Shown piece by piece: positions 43,449 through 52,878 of a DNA stretch of 64,000 nucleotides (position 1 is the first letter of the stretch; the number at the start of each line of letters is the position of its first letter). The position numbers and the translations under genes were made by a program. Source of the DNA: Methylobacterium sp. FF17 (lineage in GTDB: Bacteria > Pseudomonadota > Alphaproteobacteria > Rhizobiales > Beijerinckiaceae); assembly GCF_025813715.1 (NCBI RefSeq), contig NZ_CP107532.1, positions 682,001 through 746,000 on the forward strand. Direction: 5' to 3'. The notes under the pieces are model-generated. The model had not been told where the DNA came from. It saw only the letters and a program-made list of their open reading frames with translations, and did not search any database.

Positions 43449-46102
43449 TGTCGGACTCGCGGAAGCGTACGGGGCGGGGGCCTGGGCAGGAGTTGGGACG
43501 GGCGTTGCGTAGGGTCACCGACATCGCGCTGACCACGGGGTTCGTGGTGCTGCTCACGGCCGCCACGGCCGGGTCGGGTGGTCGCGCGCTCGCCCAGCCG
43601 GGTCCGAAGGCCGGCGCCGCGCCGAAGGCCGCTGCGGCTCCGAAGCCCGCCGACCGCCTCCTCGTGGAGGCCGCGGAGCTGATCTACGACAACGACCGCA
43701 ACACGGTGACGGCGCGCGGCAACGCGGAGCTGCATTACGGCCCGCGCGTGCTTCAGGCCGACCGGGTCACCTACGACCGCGGCGCCAGCCGCGTCTTCGC
43801 CCAGGGCAACGTGCGCCTGACCCAGGCCGACGGCGCCGTGCTGACCGGCGACAAGATGGAGCTGACCGACGACTTCAAGAGCGGCTTCATCGACGCCCTG
43901 CGCGTGCAGCAGACCGTGGAGCTGAACGGCCAGCCCGTCCGCACCCGCTTCTCGGCGCCCCGCGCCGAGCGGATCGAGGGTGACACCACGAGCTTCGAAT
44001 ACGGCACCTACACCGCCTGCGAGCCGTGCAAGAACAACCCGGAGACGCCGCCGCTCTGGCAGATCCGCGCCACCAAGATCATCCACAACAACGAGACCCA
44101 CACGGTCGCGTTCGAGGAATCGGCCCTCGAGATCGCCGGCATCCCGGTGGCCTACCTGCCGTATTTCGAGACCGCCGACCCGACGGTGAAGCGCAAGACC
44201 GGCTTCCTGACGCCGCGTTTCCTCAACTCGACGGCGCTCGGCTCCGGAGTGGCGACGCCGTTCTTCCTGAACCTCGCGCCGAACTACGACCTCACGCTCT
44301 CCCCCGCCTTCCTGAGCAACCAGGGCATCCTCGGCCAGGCCGAGTTCCGCCATCGCCTGGAGACGGGCTCGTACAACCTGCGCCTGTCGGGCATCTTCCA
44401 GACCACGCCGAGCGCGTTCCTGCCCGGCCCCCTCGGCGCGGGCGACCGCGACTTCCGCGGGGCGGTCGAATCCAAGGGCCAGTTCTACATCAACGACCGC
44501 TGGCGCACCGGCTGGGACGTCGTCGGTGTGACCGACAAGTGGTTCCTCGACAATTACCGCATCCGCAACCAGAGCATCACCTCGGATTACTTCCGTGAGG
44601 CGGTCTCGACGGCCTACCTGATCGGCCAGGGCGACCGCTCGTGGTTCGAGGCGCGCGGCTACTACTTCAAGGGCCTGTCGAGCTTCGACTGGCAGAAGGA
44701 GCAGCCCTTCGTCGCTCCGGTGATCGATTACGACAAGCGCATCAATGGCCCGGCTCCGCTGGGCGGCGAGGTCCGCTTCGAGGCCAACATCACCAGCCTC
44801 ACCCGTGAGGCCACGGATTTCCAAGCGGTGCAGAGCCCCACGGGCTACCTGCTCCGGCCGACCGTGAACGGGCGCACCTACAACCTCTACGACACCTGCA
44901 CGGTCTTCGAGCGCGGCAAATGCATCGTGCGCGGGCTCGCGGGCACCAACACGCGCGCCTCGGCGCAGGTCTCCTGGCGCCGCTCCTTCATCGACGATGC
45001 GGGCCAGGTCTTCACGCCCTTCGTCTACCTGCGCACCGACGCGTTCTTCGTGGACCCGCGCAATTCCGGCTACCAGAACGCCCTGGTGCAGAACATCGCG
45101 CGGCAGGATGCCGACTTCTCCGGCCGCGTGCTGCCGGCGGTGGGGATCGACTACCGCTATCCGTTCGTCAGCAATTTCGGGCCCCTCGGCGTCCACACCA
45201 TCGAGCCGATCGCCCAGGTCATCGCGCGTCCGAGCGAGACCCATATCGGCCGGCTGCCCAACGAGGACGCCCAGAGCCTGATCTTCGACGACACCTCGCT
45301 GTTCGAGTGGGACAAGTTCTCCGGCTACGACCGCGTCGAGGGCGGCGTGCGCACGAATCTCGGGGCCCAATACTCGGTGGTGACGCCCGCCGGATGGTAC
45401 GCGAACGCCATGTTCGGCGAGTCGATCCAGATCGCGGGCGTGAACTCGTTCCGGCGGGGCGACATCGCCAATGTCGGCCTCGATTCGGGCCTGGAGAACC
45501 GCCGCTCCGACTTCGTCGGCCGGGTCCAGGTCTCGCCGAACCAGAACATCACCTTCATCACGCGCGGTCGCTTCGACCAGGCGGATCTCGGCGTGAACCG
45601 GCTCGAGACCGGCGTCATCGCCCGGCTCTCCCCCTTCGCGCCGATCGACCTGTCGGCCTTCTATTCCTACTATAAAGCCCAGCCCGCCCTCGGCTTCGCC
45701 AACCGCCGCGAGGGTCTCACCGCCTCGGCGACCTACCACGTGACGCCGAACTGGTTCCTCACGGGCTCAGCCCTGATCGACATGTCGCACTACCTCGACG
45801 TGCGGGACAATTACAAAACCGCTTACGCCGCCTACTTGGCGAATCCGGTCGGCGACGCACCGGTCTATTCGAATCCGGGCCGGTTCTACCTTTCGGGCAT
45901 GAGCATCGGTGGCGGCTACCAGGACGAATGCACGACGGTCTCAGTGAACTACATCGTCTCGCCCACCGCTGCGGCCCTCGGGACCAGCGAGCGCAACCGG
46001 ACCGTGCTGCTGCGCCTCGAACTCAAGACGCTGGGCGAGGCCGATTTCCGCCAGAACCTCGGGACCGCGGTCACCGCCGACGGCATCTCGACGGTCCGTT
46101 GA
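43448..46102 (+). CDS. lptD: LPS-assembly outer membrane protein LptD
   Basis: LptD forms the outer-membrane barrel that inserts LPS into the outer leaflet. The 884 residues comprise a signal region (to about 50), an Ala/Lys/Pro linker, an OstA/LptA-like jellyroll (about 70-185) and a large barrel. Cysteines are in TACEPCKN, DTCTVF, GKCIVRG and DECTTVS, suitable for inter-domain disulfides. AGGAGG lies before ATG 43448. pdxA follows after 34 bp; the SurA-type chaperone gene often found at this point is not present. Confidence 0.96.
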   Translation: MSDSRKRTGRGPGQELGRALRRVTDIALTTGFVVLLTAATAGSGGRALAQPGPKAGAAPKAAAAPKPADRLLVEAAELIYDNDRNTVTARGNAELHYGPRVLQADRVTYDRGASRVFAQGNVRLTQADGAVLTGDKMELTDDFKSGFIDALRVQQTVELNGQPVRTRFSAPRAERIEGDTTSFEYGTYTACEPCKNNPETPPLWQIRATKIIHNNETHTVAFEESALEIAGIPVAYLPYFETADPTVKRKTGFLTPRFLNSTALGSGVATPFFLNLAPNYDLTLSPAFLSNQGILGQAEFRHRLETGSYNLRLSGIFQTTPSAFLPGPLGAGDRDFRGAVESKGQFYINDRWRTGWDVVGVTDKWFLDNYRIRNQSITSDYFREAVSTAYLIGQGDRSWFEARGYYFKGLSSFDWQKEQPFVAPVIDYDKRINGPAPLGGEVRFEANITSLTREATDFQAVQSPTGYLLRPTVNGRTYNLYDTCTVFERGKCIVRGLAGTNTRASAQVSWRRSFIDDAGQVFTPFVYLRTDAFFVDPRNSGYQNALVQNIARQDADFSGRVLPAVGIDYRYPFVSNFGPLGVHTIEPIAQVIARPSETHIGRLPNEDAQSLIFDDTSLFEWDKFSGYDRVEGGVRTNLGAQYSVVTPAGWYANAMFGESIQIAGVNSFRRGDIANVGLDSGLENRRSDFVGRVQVSPNQNITFITRGRFDQADLGVNRLETGVIARLSPFAPIDLSAFYSYYKAQPALGFANRREGLTASATYHVTPNWFLTGSALIDMSHYLDVRDNYKTAYAAYLANPVGDAPVYSNPGRFYLSGMSIGGGYQDECTTVSVNYIVSPTAAALGTSERNRTVLLRLELKTLGEADFRQNLGTAVTADGISTVR

Positions 46103-46136
46103 GGCGGTTCCGCGATCCCGGCCGGGGAGGCCCGCG

Positions 46137-47171
46137 ATGAGTAGCCCGCACGCGCCGATCGCCCTCACCCTCGGGGATCCCGCCGGGATCGGGCCGGAAC
46201 TCGCCCTGCTGGCCTGGCGCCTGCGCGATGCCGGGCCGGGCCTGCCGCCCTTCTTCCTGATCGGCGACCCCGGCTTCATCGAGCGTCGCGCCAGCGAGAT
46301 GAACCTGCAGGTGCCGGTCGCCGATGTGGGGCCCGACCTCGCCGAAGAGGTCTTCCCGCGGGCGCTGCCGGTGATGTCGCTGCCGAGCGGCATGCGGGTC
46401 GACGCGGTCGCCGGGCGTCCGGACACCGCACATGCGGGTGCGATCCTCGAATCGATCACCGCCGGGGTAGACCTGGTCCGGGCAGGAACCGCGTCGGCTC
46501 TTGTGACCAACCCCATCGCCAAGTACGTGCTGACCGAGGTCGGCTTCGCGCATCCGGGACACACGGAGTTCCTGGCGCACCTCGCCGCCGATCCCGGCGC
46601 GGCCCCGCCCCTGCCGGTGATGATGCTGTGGAGCGAGTCCCTTGCGGTGGTGCCGGTGACCATCCACGTCGCCCTGCGCCGCGTGCCCGAACTCCTGACG
46701 CAGGACCTCGTGGTCCGTACGGCCCGCATCGTCGCCCATGACCTGCGCCACCGCTTCGGCCTGGCCCATCCGCGCCTCGTCCTGTCCGGCCTCAACCCCC
46801 ATGCGGGCGAGAACGGTACCATGGGCCACGAGGACCGCGACGTGCTGGAACCGGCCGTGATGCAGTTGCAGAACGAGGGCATCGACATTCGGGGTCCGCT
46901 GCCCGCCGACACCCTGTTCCACGAACGCGCACGGGCCGGCTACGACGTCGCCCTGACCCCCACGCACGATCAGGCCCTGATTCCGATCAAGACCATCGCC
47001 TTCGACGAGGGCGTCAACGTCACCCTCGGCCTGCCCTTCATCCGGACCTCGCCGGATCACGGCACCGCCTTCGACATCGCCGGAAAGGGCATCGCCCGCC
47101 CCGACAGCCTGATGGCGGCGCTCCGCCTGGCCGCCCGCCTCGCCACCCGCGCTGCGAAGGCCGGCGCGTGA
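46137..47171 (+). CDS. pdxA: 4-hydroxythreonine-4-phosphate dehydrogenase PdxA
   Basis: PdxA acts in the deoxyxylulose-phosphate route to vitamin B6. The 344-residue protein begins [16 protein letters not shown] and has metal-binding and substrate motifs [36 protein letters not shown] and [13 protein letters not shown]. Length is normal. GGGGAGG precedes ATG 46137. Its last bases overlap the GTG start of rsmA (GTGA). Confidence 0.96.
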   Translation: MSSPHAPIALTLGDPAGIGPELALLAWRLRDAGPGLPPFFLIGDPGFIERRASEMNLQVPVADVGPDLAEEVFPRALPVMSLPSGMRVDAVAGRPDTAHAGAILESITAGVDLVRAGTASALVTNPIAKYVLTEVGFAHPGHTEFLAHLAADPGAAPPLPVMMLWSESLAVVPVTIHVALRRVPELLTQDLVVRTARIVAHDLRHRFGLAHPRLVLSGLNPHAGENGTMGHEDRDVLEPAVMQLQNEGIDIRGPLPADTLFHERARAGYDVALTPTHDQALIPIKTIAFDEGVNVTLGLPFIRTSPDHGTAFDIAGKGIARPDSLMAALRLAARLATRAAKAGA

Positions 47172-48028
47172 GCGGGGACGGCGACCTCAGCACCGACGGC
47201 CTGCCGCCTCTGCGCGAGGTCGTGCGCCGGCACGGCCTGGAGCCCCGGAAGGCGCTTGGCCAGAACTTCCTGTTCGACCTCAACCTGACGGGGCGGATCG
47301 CCCGCTCGGCCGGGCCCCTGGACGGCGTCACCGTGGTGGAGATCGGCCCGGGCCCCGGCGGCCTCACCCGGGCGCTCCTGGCCGAGGGCGCGGCGCGGGT
47401 CGTGGCCATCGAGCGCGACCCCCGCGCCCTGCCGGCGCTCGCCGAAATCGCAGCGCATTACCCGGGGCGCCTCGAAGTGGTCGATGCCGACGCCTTGAGC
47501 TTCAATCCCGTGCCGCTGATCGGCACGGGGCCGGTGCGCATCGTCGCCAACCTGCCCTACAACATCGGCACGCCTCTCCTCGTCCGGTGGCTCGCGGGCA
47601 CGGCCTGGCCGCCCTGGTGGGATTCGCTGACGCTGATGTTCCAGCGGGAGGTCGCCGAGCGCATCGTCGCCGACGAGTCCGACCGGGCGAATTACGGCCG
47701 CCTCGGTGTCCTCTGCGGCTGGCGCACCGAGGCGCACATCCTGTTCGACGTGGCACCGTCGGCCTTCGTGCCGCCGCCGAAGGTGACCTCCTCCATCGTC
47801 CGTCTGACGCCGCGCGCCGAGCCCCTGCCCTGCTCGGTCCAGGCCCTGGAGGCGATCACCCGAGCGGCCTTCGGCCAGCGCCGCAAGATGCTGCGCCAAA
47901 GCCTCAAGGCGGCGGTACCGGATCCGGGGCGGCTGCTCGCCGCCGCCGGCATCCCCGAGACCGCACGGGCTGAGGAAGTCCCGGTTTCTGCCTTCGTGGC
48001 CATGGCGCAGGCCCTGAAGGCGTCCTGA
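47168..48028 (+). CDS. rsmA: 16S rRNA dimethyladenosine transferase RsmA (KsgA)
   Basis: RsmA dimethylates two adjacent adenosines in helix 45 of 16S rRNA. The 286 residues have the entry motif [10 protein letters not shown], the SAM loop [11 protein letters not shown], and the catalytic [11 protein letters not shown]-terminal [14 protein letters not shown] is also present. The start is GTG 47168, overlapping the pdxA stop by 4 bp. The operon ends here with a strong hairpin at 48110. Confidence 0.96.
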   Translation: MSGDGDLSTDGLPPLREVVRRHGLEPRKALGQNFLFDLNLTGRIARSAGPLDGVTVVEIGPGPGGLTRALLAEGAARVVAIERDPRALPALAEIAAHYPGRLEVVDADALSFNPVPLIGTGPVRIVANLPYNIGTPLLVRWLAGTAWPPWWDSLTLMFQREVAERIVADESDRANYGRLGVLCGWRTEAHILFDVAPSAFVPPPKVTSSIVRLTPRAEPLPCSVQALEAITRAAFGQRRKMLRQSLKAAVPDPGRLLAAAGIPETARAEEVPVSAFVAMAQALKAS

Positions 48029-48109
48029 TCGGACTCAGGTTTTCCCAGAGAGAACCACGTCCCCCGGGAAGAACATTCCGATCCCGGCAGAAGCGTTTCG
48101 TTCAAAGGA

Positions 48110-48139
48110 AAGGCCGCGCGGATCGCTCCGCGCGGCCTT
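48110..48139. terminator. Perfect 13-bp hairpin between rsmA and the Tim44-like gene
   Basis: AAGGCCGCGCGGA (48110-48122) and TCCGCGCGGCCTT (48127-48139) form a perfect 13-bp stem with loop TCGC. It lies between convergent genes and could stop transcription from both sides. No long U-tract on the plus strand; on the minus strand the stem is followed by TCCTTT. Confidence 0.8.
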
Positions 48140-48169
48140 GTCGGGTTGTTATCGCTTCAGCGGAGGGTC

Positions 48170-49177
48170 TCAGCGCCCCTGCTGGATCGCCGAGAGGACC
48201 CAGCGGCCGCCACGCTCGCGCATGAAGGTCCAGAGCTCGAGCGCCTCCGGCTCACCGGTCTCGACCACGCGGTCCGTGCGGCGGTCCAGGGTCACGTCCT
48301 TGATGGCGTAGCGCATCGCCACCGTGGCGTACTCGGCATTGCCCTCGCCCCACGACTCGGACAGGTCACCCTGCAGGAGCTTGACGTCCGAGATCCGGTT
48401 CACGACGCCGCGCGCCTCGTTGGCCCGCAGTTCCTCGATGAAGTAGCCGGCCATCTCGGGCGTAGCGAGGTTGCGCAGGGCCGCGACGTCCTGGCGGCCA
48501 TAGGCGGCCTGCACGTCGTTCAGGGCGATCTCGAAGCTCTCGAAGTCGCCCGGTCCGATCTGGACAGGACGCGCCTGCGGGGGCTGGACCGGGCCGCGCG
48601 GCTGGGCATTGGCGTTGCCGCCGAGGGGTGCACCGCCCAGGGGAGCGCCACCGAGGGGAGCGCCGCCCATCGGGCCCGGGTTCATGCCCGAGCCTTCGAG
48701 GTTCGAGCGAGCATGGCCGGCGGCGGCCGGCTGGCCCTGGCGACGGCGGAACCAGCGCACGGCGAAGGCCACGATCATGACGACGAGGCCGACCTGAAGC
48801 AGCAGGCCGAGGAAGGACATGATGCCGCCGAGGCCGCCGAAGAAGCCGCCGCCGAGCAGCGCGCCGAGAAGGCCGGCGCCGAGAAGGCCCGCCATGAAGC
48901 CGCCGCCGAAGCGACGACCCGGCTGCGCGGCCGTGTTCATGCCGGGATTGCCCATGGCCGGGCCGGGCTGGGTCTGCGAACGCTGGATCGGCGCGGACGT
49001 GCCGGGCGCCGTCGTGGTGGCGGCGGGCGGGGCGTAGGTGCGGGAACCGCGCGAGCCCATGCCACCGCTGCTGCCGCTACCGGGGCGCGCCTCGACGACG
49101 GGCGCAGCGAGGGCCAGCGTCGCGGCGAGCGCGAGGATGGACGCGGCGCGCTTGCGACGCGTGGTGGAGGTGAGCAT
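48170..49177 (-). CDS. Tim44-like domain membrane protein
   Basis: The 335-residue protein starts with a signal-like segment (about 12-30), followed by Ser/Gly/Pro-rich linker and a very Gly-rich hydrophobic region (about 95-140) that probably crosses the membrane. A second low-complexity linker with GGAPL repeats leads to the C-terminal Tim44-like domain (about 215-335; FEIALNDVQAAYGRQD, TPEMAGYF). Related bacterial proteins are common in alphaproteobacteria; their function is not settled. ATG 49177 has AGAGGCG upstream. Confidence 0.85.
   Translation of the reverse strand: MLTSTTRRKRAASILALAATLALAAPVVEARPGSGSSGGMGSRGSRTYAPPAATTTAPGTSAPIQRSQTQPGPAMGNPGMNTAAQPGRRFGGGFMAGLLGAGLLGALLGGGFFGGLGGIMSFLGLLLQVGLVVMIVAFAVRWFRRRQGQPAAAGHARSNLEGSGMNPGPMGGAPLGGAPLGGAPLGGNANAQPRGPVQPPQARPVQIGPGDFESFEIALNDVQAAYGRQDVAALRNLATPEMAGYFIEELRANEARGVVNRISDVKLLQGDLSESWGEGNAEYATVAMRYAIKDVTLDRRTDRVVETGEPEALELWTFMRERGGRWVLSAIQQGR
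48621..48665 (-). repeat. Three tandem 15-bp units in the Tim44-like gene
   Basis: Three 15-bp units (48621, 48636, 48651) share the core GGGG(A/T)GC(A/G)CC and encode the GGAPL repeats of the linker. In-frame copy changes would only alter linker length. Confidence 0.75.
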
Positions 49178-49264
49178 GAAGACGCCTCTGGTGACGAACG
49201 TGGAAGTCTCGGCGCGCGTAGCCGTACGCGCCGCTCCTGATATGGTGACGTTCGCGCGGAGGTT

Positions 49265-50428
49265 TTAGTCCTTCCAGACAGCGCTTTTCGTGGCCTGACG
49301 GTCGATTGCGACCGGCGCCGCTGCCGGGAAGACGAGGCGCACGACGGCCCCCTCCCCGGGCTTCGAATCGATGGAGACGGTCCCGTTCTGGCGCTTCATC
49401 AGGCCATGGACGATGGCGAGCCCGGTGCCGCGTCCAGCCTCGCGGCTGGTGATGAACGGAGCGAGCGCCCGGGCGGCCATCTCCGGCGACATGCCCTGGC
49501 CCTCGTCGGTCACGATGATGCCGACCGCGCCGTCGCCCGGACGCTGCAGTCCCCGGTCCCCGGCGGGCACCGCGAAGGTCGCGATGGTGATGCGACCGGG
49601 GTGGAACATCGCCTCGCAGGCATTGGCGACGATGTGGGTGAGCGCCAGTTCAACCTGGGTCGGGTTGCTCAGGCCGGGGGCGAGGTCGGGCACAGTCCGA
49701 ACGTCCAGGGTGATGCGGGTCGGCAGGGTCGGGCCGACCCGGGCCGCGAAGTCCTCGATCAGGCGGTTCAGATCGACCGGACGGACATCCGGTGCGATGC
49801 GGCGCGAGAAGGCGAGCAGCTGCCGGGTGAGGATCGTCGCCCGCTCCGCCGCATCGGTGGAGCGCAGGATCGCCCGCTGGATGAACGGCTCCTCGCGGTC
49901 GCCGAGGCGGCGCTTCAGGCCATCGATGTAGCCGATGAGGATCTGCAGGAAATTGTTGAATTCGTGGGCGACGCTGTTGGTGAGGAGCCCGAGGGCCTCG
50001 CGTTGGCGCGAGAGCAGCAGGGCTCCCTCCGCGTCCCGGCGCCGGGTGACGTCGACCACCTGTGCGAGGCGCAGATCCGTTCCGGGAACGGGGCAGAGGA
50101 GGACCTGCGCCCAGTAGGTCGCCCCCTGCCGGGTCTGCGCCAGAACCTCGGCCCCCTCCGGGCGCTCGCCGGCCAGGACCGATGCCAGGGCGAGGCAGGT
50201 CTCACGGTCTCCGTCCGGCCGAAGCATGCGACGGGCATCCGCGCCGGCGACCTCGGCGGACGACCATCCCGTCAGGGCGAGGAAGGAGGGGCTTGCCAGC
50301 ACGATCCGGGCCCCATCACCCCCGGCCGCGACCAGGAGGGCGGGCACCGCAGACGCCGTCAGGAGCGCGGCGACGCGTGCATCCAGCTTGGTCTCGGAGG
50401 CGTGGTGATCGATCCGGGGCGATGCCAT
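49265..50428 (-). CDS. PAS-domain sensor histidine kinase
   Basis: The 387-residue soluble kinase has an N-terminal PAS domain (about 25-125; LASPSFLALTGWSSAEV), the phosphorylated His in VAHEFNNFLQIL (about 155) and a HATPase domain with IVANACEAM, TDEGQGM and GRGTGLAIVHGL. It lacks membrane segments and a receiver domain, and no response regulator is nearby. The start ATG 50428 is within a longer open frame. An S24 repressor gene ends 88 bp upstream on the same strand and may be co-transcribed. Confidence 0.88.
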   Translation of the reverse strand: MASPRIDHHASETKLDARVAALLTASAVPALLVAAGGDGARIVLASPSFLALTGWSSAEVAGADARRMLRPDGDRETCLALASVLAGERPEGAEVLAQTRQGATYWAQVLLCPVPGTDLRLAQVVDVTRRRDAEGALLLSRQREALGLLTNSVAHEFNNFLQILIGYIDGLKRRLGDREEPFIQRAILRSTDAAERATILTRQLLAFSRRIAPDVRPVDLNRLIEDFAARVGPTLPTRITLDVRTVPDLAPGLSNPTQVELALTHIVANACEAMFHPGRITIATFAVPAGDRGLQRPGDGAVGIIVTDEGQGMSPEMAARALAPFITSREAGRGTGLAIVHGLMKRQNGTVSIDSKPGEGAVVRLVFPAAAPVAIDRQATKSAVWKD

Positions 50429-50516
50429 GGCTGTCCGCCGATACGAGGCGGGTCCGCCCCTCGGGCCGCAAGGCATAACCGTATCCGCGCATACGGCAAA
50501 GCAGCCCGCGCGTATT

Positions 50517-51149
50517 CTACTGGCGCACCCACATCACCCGGCCGACCCAGGCGATATCTCCGACATTGACGACACGGTCCGCATGCTCGGGATTCAGGGA
50601 GGCCAGCTCAATCGTGCGGGCGGTCTTGCGCTTGAGTTCCTTGGCGAGCACCTCGCCGGCGGCGAGCCGCACCACGACCCGGTCACCCTTGCGCACGCTG
50701 GCATTGGGCGAGACGATCAATACGTCCCCGTCCCGGTAGAGCGGGGCCATCGAATCACCCTGGACCTCCAGGGCGAAGGCCCGCTCGCCGCCGAGGTCGG
50801 GAAATTCGATCTCCTCCCAGCCGGGACCGCCGGTGGGCATACCTTCGTCGGTGAACAGGCGTCCCGCGCCGGCCTGCGTCATCCCGATGAGGGGGATCAT
50901 GGTGCGCGGCGGACCGTCCCGCGCCTCGATCAGGCGCAGGAAATCGTCCAGGCTAGCCCCGGTGGCGGCCAGCACCTTGGACACCGATTCCGTCGAGGGC
51001 CAGCGCTTGCGCCCGTCCGGCCCGATCCGCTTGGAGCGGTTGAAGCTGGTCGCATCCAGGCCGGCCCGGCGCGCGAGACCAGATGCCGAGAAGCCGTGAC
51101 GCTCGGCCAAGCGGTCGATCGCGGTCCAGATCTGATCGTGAGACAACAT
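50517..51149 (-). CDS. S24-family (LexA/CI-like) transcriptional repressor
   Basis: A 210-residue protein with an N-terminal helix-turn-helix (about 5-65; FSASGLARRAGLDATSFNRS) and a C-terminal S24 peptidase domain. The serine is in QGDSMAPLYRDGD and the lysine in LAKELKRKT. TQAGAGRLF at about 93-100 offers an Ala-Gly site for autocleavage. It resembles phage CI-type repressors more than LexA, whose winged helix differs. An AT-rich palindrome 47-66 nt upstream of the start is a likely operator. The histidine kinase gene follows. Confidence 0.9.
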   Translation of the reverse strand: MLSHDQIWTAIDRLAERHGFSASGLARRAGLDATSFNRSKRIGPDGRKRWPSTESVSKVLAATGASLDDFLRLIEARDGPPRTMIPLIGMTQAGAGRLFTDEGMPTGGPGWEEIEFPDLGGERAFALEVQGDSMAPLYRDGDVLIVSPNASVRKGDRVVVRLAAGEVLAKELKRKTARTIELASLNPEHADRVVNVGDIAWVGRVMWVRQ

Positions 51150-51195
51150 CTGAAGCTCAAAACGTCCCGCTGCTAAGACGAGCAGCCTAGAAATA

Positions 51196-51215
51196 GGAAA
51201 GTAGAACTAATTTCC
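51196..51215. promoter_or_regulatory. 20-bp palindrome upstream of the S24 repressor
   Basis: GGAAAgTAGAACTAaTTTCC is symmetric at 8 of 9 positions of each half around a central AA. It is AT-rich in otherwise GC-rich DNA and lies between the divergent repressor and DUF952 genes. Such a site is typical of a dimeric repressor operator, most simply the neighbouring repressor's own. This is inference from symmetry and place. Confidence 0.55.
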
Positions 51216-51354
51216 CACGATAGCAATGCCCGTTCTGCCACGAAAATCCGCTGGACACTGCAGCGGCGGCCCTGGAACCTTACGCATATGATAGGCGAGG
51301 CATCAGTGGCCTCGGACGTTTGATCGCCTTGCCGAAACCCGTTAGGGAGCCCGC

Positions 51355-51714
51355 ATGCCGATCATCTACAAGATTTGTCCGCGCGACCTCTGGCAGCAGG
51401 CCGAAGCGCTCGGTCGCTTCACCGGGGCGCCGATCGACCGTTCGGACGGGTATATCCATTTCTCGACCGCTGCCCAGGTCGCCGAGACGGCCGCGCGGCA
51501 TTTCGCGGGCGTTCCGGACCTCGTCCTCGTCTCGGTGGAGGCCGAGGCCCTCGGAGCGGACCTGCGCTACGAGCCCTCGCGGGGTGGCGACCTCTTCCCG
51601 CACCTCTATGCCGACCTGCCCTTGGAGGCGGTCCGCGCGGTCGTGGACCTGCCCCTCGGTCCGGATGGCCGCCACGCCTTCCCCGAGGCGGTCGTGAACC
51701 GCGCCCCGGCGTGA
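51355..51714 (+). CDS. DUF952 family protein
   Basis: The 119-residue protein fits DUF952, small proteins of unknown function with IYKICPRDLW at the N-terminus, DGYIHFSTAAQV, and ADLRYEPSRGGDLFPHLY in the second half. The fold is thought to resemble ADP-ribosyl-transferase-like domains, which I cannot verify here. GTTAGGGAG precedes ATG 51355. pyrD starts 30 bp downstream, so they are probably one transcript. Confidence 0.85.
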   Translation: MPIIYKICPRDLWQQAEALGRFTGAPIDRSDGYIHFSTAAQVAETAARHFAGVPDLVLVSVEAEALGADLRYEPSRGGDLFPHLYADLPLEAVRAVVDLPLGPDGRHAFPEAVVNRAPA

Positions 51715-51744
51715 CCGACCTCCCCCGGTGACCGGAGTCCTCCC

Positions 51745-52833
51745 GTGATCAACGCGCTGTTCCCCCTGGCCCGGCCGCTGCTCCACAGCCTCGACGCGGA
51801 GACCGCGCACAACCTGACCCTGCGGGGTCTCGCGGCCCTGCCCCTGCGCCCGCCGCCGGTGGACGATCCGCGTCTCGCGGTGGAGGTGCTCGGCCGACGC
51901 TTCCCGAACCCCGTCGGGCTCGCGGCCGGGTTCGACAAGGGCGCGGAGGTGCCCGACGCGTTGCTCGGCCTCGGCTTCGGCTTCGTCGAGGTCGGCGGCG
52001 TGGTCCCGAAGGCGCAGCCCGGCAATCCCCGCCCCCGCGTGTTCCGCCTCACGCGGGACAACGCGGTCATCAACCGCTTCGGGCTGAACAGCGAGGGCCT
52101 CGCGGTGGTCTGCGCGCGGCTGTCCGCCCGGAAGGGCCGGCCCGGCCGGATCGGCGTCAATATCGGGGCGAACAAGGAGGCCACGGATCGGCTGGCCGAT
52201 TACGTGACCTGCACCCGCGCGCTGGCACCGCTGGTCGACTTCATCACGGTCAACGTCTCCTCCCCCAACACGCCGGGCCTGCGCGACCTGCAGGGCGAAG
52301 CCTTTCTGGACGAATTGCTCGCCCGGGTGGTCGAAGCGCGTGACGCGGCCCAGCCCGACACCGCGATCCTGCTCAAGATCGCGCCGGACATCACCCTGGA
52401 GGCCCTCGACGCCATGACGGCGACGGCGCTGCGCCGGGGCGTCCAGGCGCTGGTCGTATCGAACACCACCATCGCCCGCCCGACGAGCCTGCGCGAGTCG
52501 GGCCTAGCCGCACAGACGGGCGGACTGTCAGGCCGGCCGCTCTTCGCGGCGGCGACGCGCCTCCTCGCGGAGACCCATCTGCGCGTCGGCGGTCGGATTC
52601 CCCTGGTTGGTGTCGGCGGAATCGATTCGGCGGAAGCCGCCTGGACGAAGATCCGCGCGGGCGCCAGCCTGGTGCAGCTCTATTCGAGCCTCATCTACGC
52701 GGGCCCCGGCCTGATTCCGGAGATCAAGCGCGGACTGCTCCTGCGGATGCAGGCCGAGGGCGCGACGAGTCTCGCGTCGATCGTCGGGCGCGATGCGGCC
52801 GCCCTCGCGACGATGCCGGACGAACGGCACTGA
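51745..52833 (+). CDS. pyrD: Dihydroorotate dehydrogenase (quinone), class 2
   Basis: PyrD oxidises dihydroorotate to orotate in pyrimidine synthesis and passes electrons to quinone at the membrane. The 362 residues include the N-terminal helical extension of class 2 ([18 protein letters not shown]), FMN-binding [12 protein letters not shown], the catalytic-serine motif [11 protein letters not shown], and [12 protein letters not shown] and YSSLIYAGP. Start is GTG 51745. Confidence 0.96.
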   Translation: MINALFPLARPLLHSLDAETAHNLTLRGLAALPLRPPPVDDPRLAVEVLGRRFPNPVGLAAGFDKGAEVPDALLGLGFGFVEVGGVVPKAQPGNPRPRVFRLTRDNAVINRFGLNSEGLAVVCARLSARKGRPGRIGVNIGANKEATDRLADYVTCTRALAPLVDFITVNVSSPNTPGLRDLQGEAFLDELLARVVEARDAAQPDTAILLKIAPDITLEALDAMTATALRRGVQALVVSNTTIARPTSLRESGLAAQTGGLSGRPLFAAATRLLAETHLRVGGRIPLVGVGGIDSAEAAWTKIRAGASLVQLYSSLIYAGPGLIPEIKRGLLLRMQAEGATSLASIVGRDAAALATMPDERH

Positions 52834-52841
52834 ACCGCGGA

Positions 52842-52867
52842 ACGGGCGCCGAAGGAGCGCCCCCGTC
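52842..52867. terminator. Hairpin between pyrD and the converging hypothetical gene
   Basis: ACGGG-CGC (from 52842) pairs with GCG-CCCCCGT (to 52867), with a two-base bulge and a short A/G-rich loop. It sits in the 45-bp gap between convergent genes. Confidence 0.45.
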
Positions 52868-52878
52868 CTTGGGGCAGA

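Noticed and set aside
48621..48665. Short repeats considered as a CRISPR array
   Set aside because: The units are directly adjacent 15-mers without spacers and encode GGAPL in frame.
50517..51149. S24 repressor considered as LexA
   Set aside because: The N-terminal DNA-binding part is of the CI/XRE type, not the LexA winged helix.
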